A stretch of DNA of 64,000 nucleotides from Bradyrhizobium sp. 195 (GTDB lineage: Bacteria > Pseudomonadota > Alphaproteobacteria > Rhizobiales > Xanthobacteraceae): contig NZ_CP082161.1 of assembly GCF_023101665.1 (NCBI RefSeq), forward strand, positions 124,001 through 188,000, read 5' to 3'. A model generated the notes under the pieces. That model ran no database searches, was not told where the DNA came from, and saw only the letters and a program-made list of their open reading frames with translations. The position numbers were made by a program, and so were the translations under genes. Below are positions 62,444 to 64,000 of the stretch, piece after piece (the first letter of the stretch is position 1; every line of letters starts with the position of its first letter).

Positions 62444-63358
62444 CTAGATCTTAAGCTCTTCCCCCGTCACCCGCCGATACGCTTCCAGGTACCGCTTGCT
62501 GGTTGCGTCCACTACGCTCGCCGGCAGCGGGGGCGGCGGGGCGTCGCCGTTCCAGCGGCCGGCACGGCGCTCGACGTCGAGATAGTCGCGCAAGGGTTGC
62601 TTGTCGAAGCTCGCCTGAGGTTGGCCGGGCGTGTAGGCGCTGGCTGCCCAGAAGCGCGAGGAATCCGGCGTCATCACCTCGTCGATCAGGATGATGCGGC
62701 CGTCCTTGTCACGGCCGAACTCGAACTTGGTGTCGGCGATGATGATGCCCTGCTCGCGGGCCAGCTCCTCGCCGAGCGTGTAGATCGCGCGCGTCATGCT
62801 CTCCAGCGTGTAGGCGACCTCGTCGCCGACCACCGTGCGCATCGTCGCGACGGTGATGTTCTCGTCATGGCCGCTCTCGGCCTTGGTTGCCGGGCTGAAG
62901 ATGGCAGGCTCGAGCTTCTCGCTCTCGACGAGTCCGGCCTTCAGCTTTTCGCCGGCCAGCGTGCCGCTCGCGGCGTATTCCTTCCAGGCCGAGCCCGAGA
63001 GATAGCCGCGGATCACGCATTCGATCGGGAACACAGTGGTGCGCTTGCACAGCATGGCGCGGCCGAGAATCTCGGCGCGGTGTGGCTTCAAGGCCGGTAC
63101 GGCCGCCAAAATCGCGTCGGTGTCGGCGCTGATCATGTGATGCGGCACCACGCCTTCGAGCTCGTTGAACCACCAGGCGCTGATTTGGGTCAGCACCGCC
63201 CCCTTCATCGGAATGGTCTCGCCCATCACGACGTCGAAGGCGCTAATGCGGTCGGTGGTGACGAGCAGCAGGCGGTCGCCGTCGACGTCGTAGATATCGC
63301 GCACCTTGCCGCGTCCGATCTTGGTCAGGGGCAGGTCGCTGGAGAGCATGCTGGTCAT
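62444..63358 (-). CDS. purC: Phosphoribosylaminoimidazole-succinocarboxamide synthase
   Basis: This 304-residue purine-synthesis enzyme joins aspartate to CAIR with ATP, forming SAICAR. The N-terminal [19 protein letters not shown] and [19 protein letters not shown] are diagnostic, as are [15 protein letters not shown] and the catalytic-region [20 protein letters not shown] with [12 protein letters not shown]. The ATG at 63358 gives the usual start; an earlier in-frame start would add 13 residues. Confidence 0.97.
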   Translation of the reverse strand: MTSMLSSDLPLTKIGRGKVRDIYDVDGDRLLLVTTDRISAFDVVMGETIPMKGAVLTQISAWWFNELEGVVPHHMISADTDAILAAVPALKPHRAEILGRAMLCKRTTVFPIECVIRGYLSGSAWKEYAASGTLAGEKLKAGLVESEKLEPAIFSPATKAESGHDENITVATMRTVVGDEVAYTLESMTRAIYTLGEELAREQGIIIADTKFEFGRDKDGRIILIDEVMTPDSSRFWAASAYTPGQPQASFDKQPLRDYLDVERRAGRWNGDAPPPPLPASVVDATSKRYLEAYRRVTGEELKI

Positions 63359-63435
63359 CGGCAAATCTTTCGCAGACAAGGCTTTCAGGCAGGACATCCG
63401 ACCGCGTGAATGGCGCGGCCGGAAGCCGGAATAGC

Positions 63436-64000
63436 CTATTCCGGCAGCGGAATGAACTCATGTTCCTGCGGAACTGCGGCGAAGCGGCCGGTTTTCCAGT
63501 CCTGCTTGGCCTGCTCGATCCGCTCCTTGCTGGAGGAGACGAAATTCCACCAGACGTGGCGTGGCCCCTCCAGCGCATCGCCGCCGAGAAACATCATCCG
63601 CGTCGCCTTCAGCGCCTTCACGGTGATGCGGTCGCCGGGCCGGAAGATCAGCAATCGCGGTGCCTCGTAACGCTCATTGGCGATCTCGACCTCGCCGTCG
63701 ACGATGTAGATCGCGCGCTCCTCATGATCAGGATCGAGCGGCACACTCGCGCCCGCGACCGCCGTGACCTCGGTGTAGAACCAGGGCGACACCATGGAAA
63801 CCGGCGAGGCGATGCCGAAGGTCGAGCCCGCGATCACCCGCGCGGTAAAATCGCGCTCGGAGATCATCGGCAAATCGCCGGCCGCGTAGTGCTGGAACGA
63901 CGGCGCGATCTCCTCCGATCCCGCCGGCAGCGCGATCCAGCTCTGCAGGCCGAGCATTTTCTGGCCGGAGGCACGCTGCGCATCAGGCGTACGCTCGGAA
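63436..64000 (-). CDS. Pirin family protein, C-terminal part (runs off the window)
   Basis: The frame is open from base 64000 to the stop at 63436, giving at least 187 residues. An internal Met lies at 63957 but codons upstream ([13 protein letters not shown]) look coding, so the gene continues past the edge. Pirin features are the central [20 protein letters not shown] and the second cupin with [20 protein letters not shown] and [20 protein letters not shown]. The metal-binding first cupin is outside the window. The role of pirins here (oxidation, quercetinase-like activity) is unknown. Confidence 0.9.
   Translation of the reverse strand, partial: SERTPDAQRASGQKMLGLQSWIALPAGSEEIAPSFQHYAAGDLPMISERDFTARVIAGSTFGIASPVSMVSPWFYTEVTAVAGASVPLDPDHEERAIYIVDGEVEIANERYEAPRLLIFRPGDRITVKALKATRMMFLGGDALEGPRHVWWNFVSSSKERIEQAKQDWKTGRFAAVPQEHEFIPLPE

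Overview
The window is a 64 kb piece of a high-GC alphaproteobacterial chromosome, almost certainly Bradyrhizobium or a very close relative. The evidence is an Irr protein of 163 residues with the Bradyrhizobium heme motif GCPWHDV, a Mur-type Fur lacking the E. coli zinc cysteines, the gene order tsaB-rimI-fur/mur-miaB-phoH-ybeY-corC-lnt-HTH-trmB-rimP-nusA-infB-rbfA-truB-rpsO-pnp, and about twenty intergenic palindromic repeats of Bradyrhizobium type. It is mostly core genome. I saw no tRNA, rRNA, CRISPR array or prophage.

Layout. 1-6.7 kb: the 5' part of a PAS sensor kinase, then the leftward cluster ubiE-ubiB-coaBC-dut, with mutM divergent. 7-14.6 kb: an orphan ParA-like ATPase, an exported trypsin-like protein that appears to lack two catalytic residues, moeB/thiF, an aldo/keto reductase with a divergent LysR gene, a glyoxylate/hydroxypyruvate-type reductase and an SH3-domain exported protein. 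14.6-18.2 kb: irr facing fabA-fabB-fabI. 18.3-24.5 kb: a GST, two tandem paralogous exported proteins, a GNAT enzyme, and the divergent oxyR/katG pair. 24.7-35.1 kb: the rimP-nusA-ylxR-infB-rbfA-truB-rpsO-pnp translation/RNA operon, all leftward. 35.4-51.9 kb: DUF2336, trmB, an M20 peptidase, a PraR-like regulator, lnt-corC-ybeY-phoH-miaB, a HAD phosphatase, mur, rimI-tsaB, a NifU-type Fe-S scaffold, a stress protein, trpS and murJ. 52-60.8 kb: a PfkB/adenosine kinase, an acyl-CoA synthetase, a serine hydrolase, a small unknown, a succinate-semialdehyde dehydrogenase and a SulP-STAS-cNMP transporter. 61.0-62.3 kb: a complete IS481-family element with a frameshifted transposase, inserted in a palindromic repeat. 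62.4-64 kb: purC and a pirin running off the edge.

The most interesting signal is coaBC. Its product begins with a FitA-type ribbon-helix-helix domain (normally a toxin-antitoxin DNA-binding domain). Two perfect 19-bp palindromes sit between ubiB and coaBC, and their half-sites (TGATAGC/GCTATCA) match the FitA operator half-site as I remember it. This suggests a coenzyme A biosynthetic enzyme that represses its own gene. Other regulatory structures seen directly are a ~33-bp hairpin in the pnp leader (a likely RNase III substrate), a promoter plus intrinsic terminator in the rimP-nusA leader, and a Mur-type hexamer array overlapping the irr promoter, with mur itself 31 kb away in the same window.
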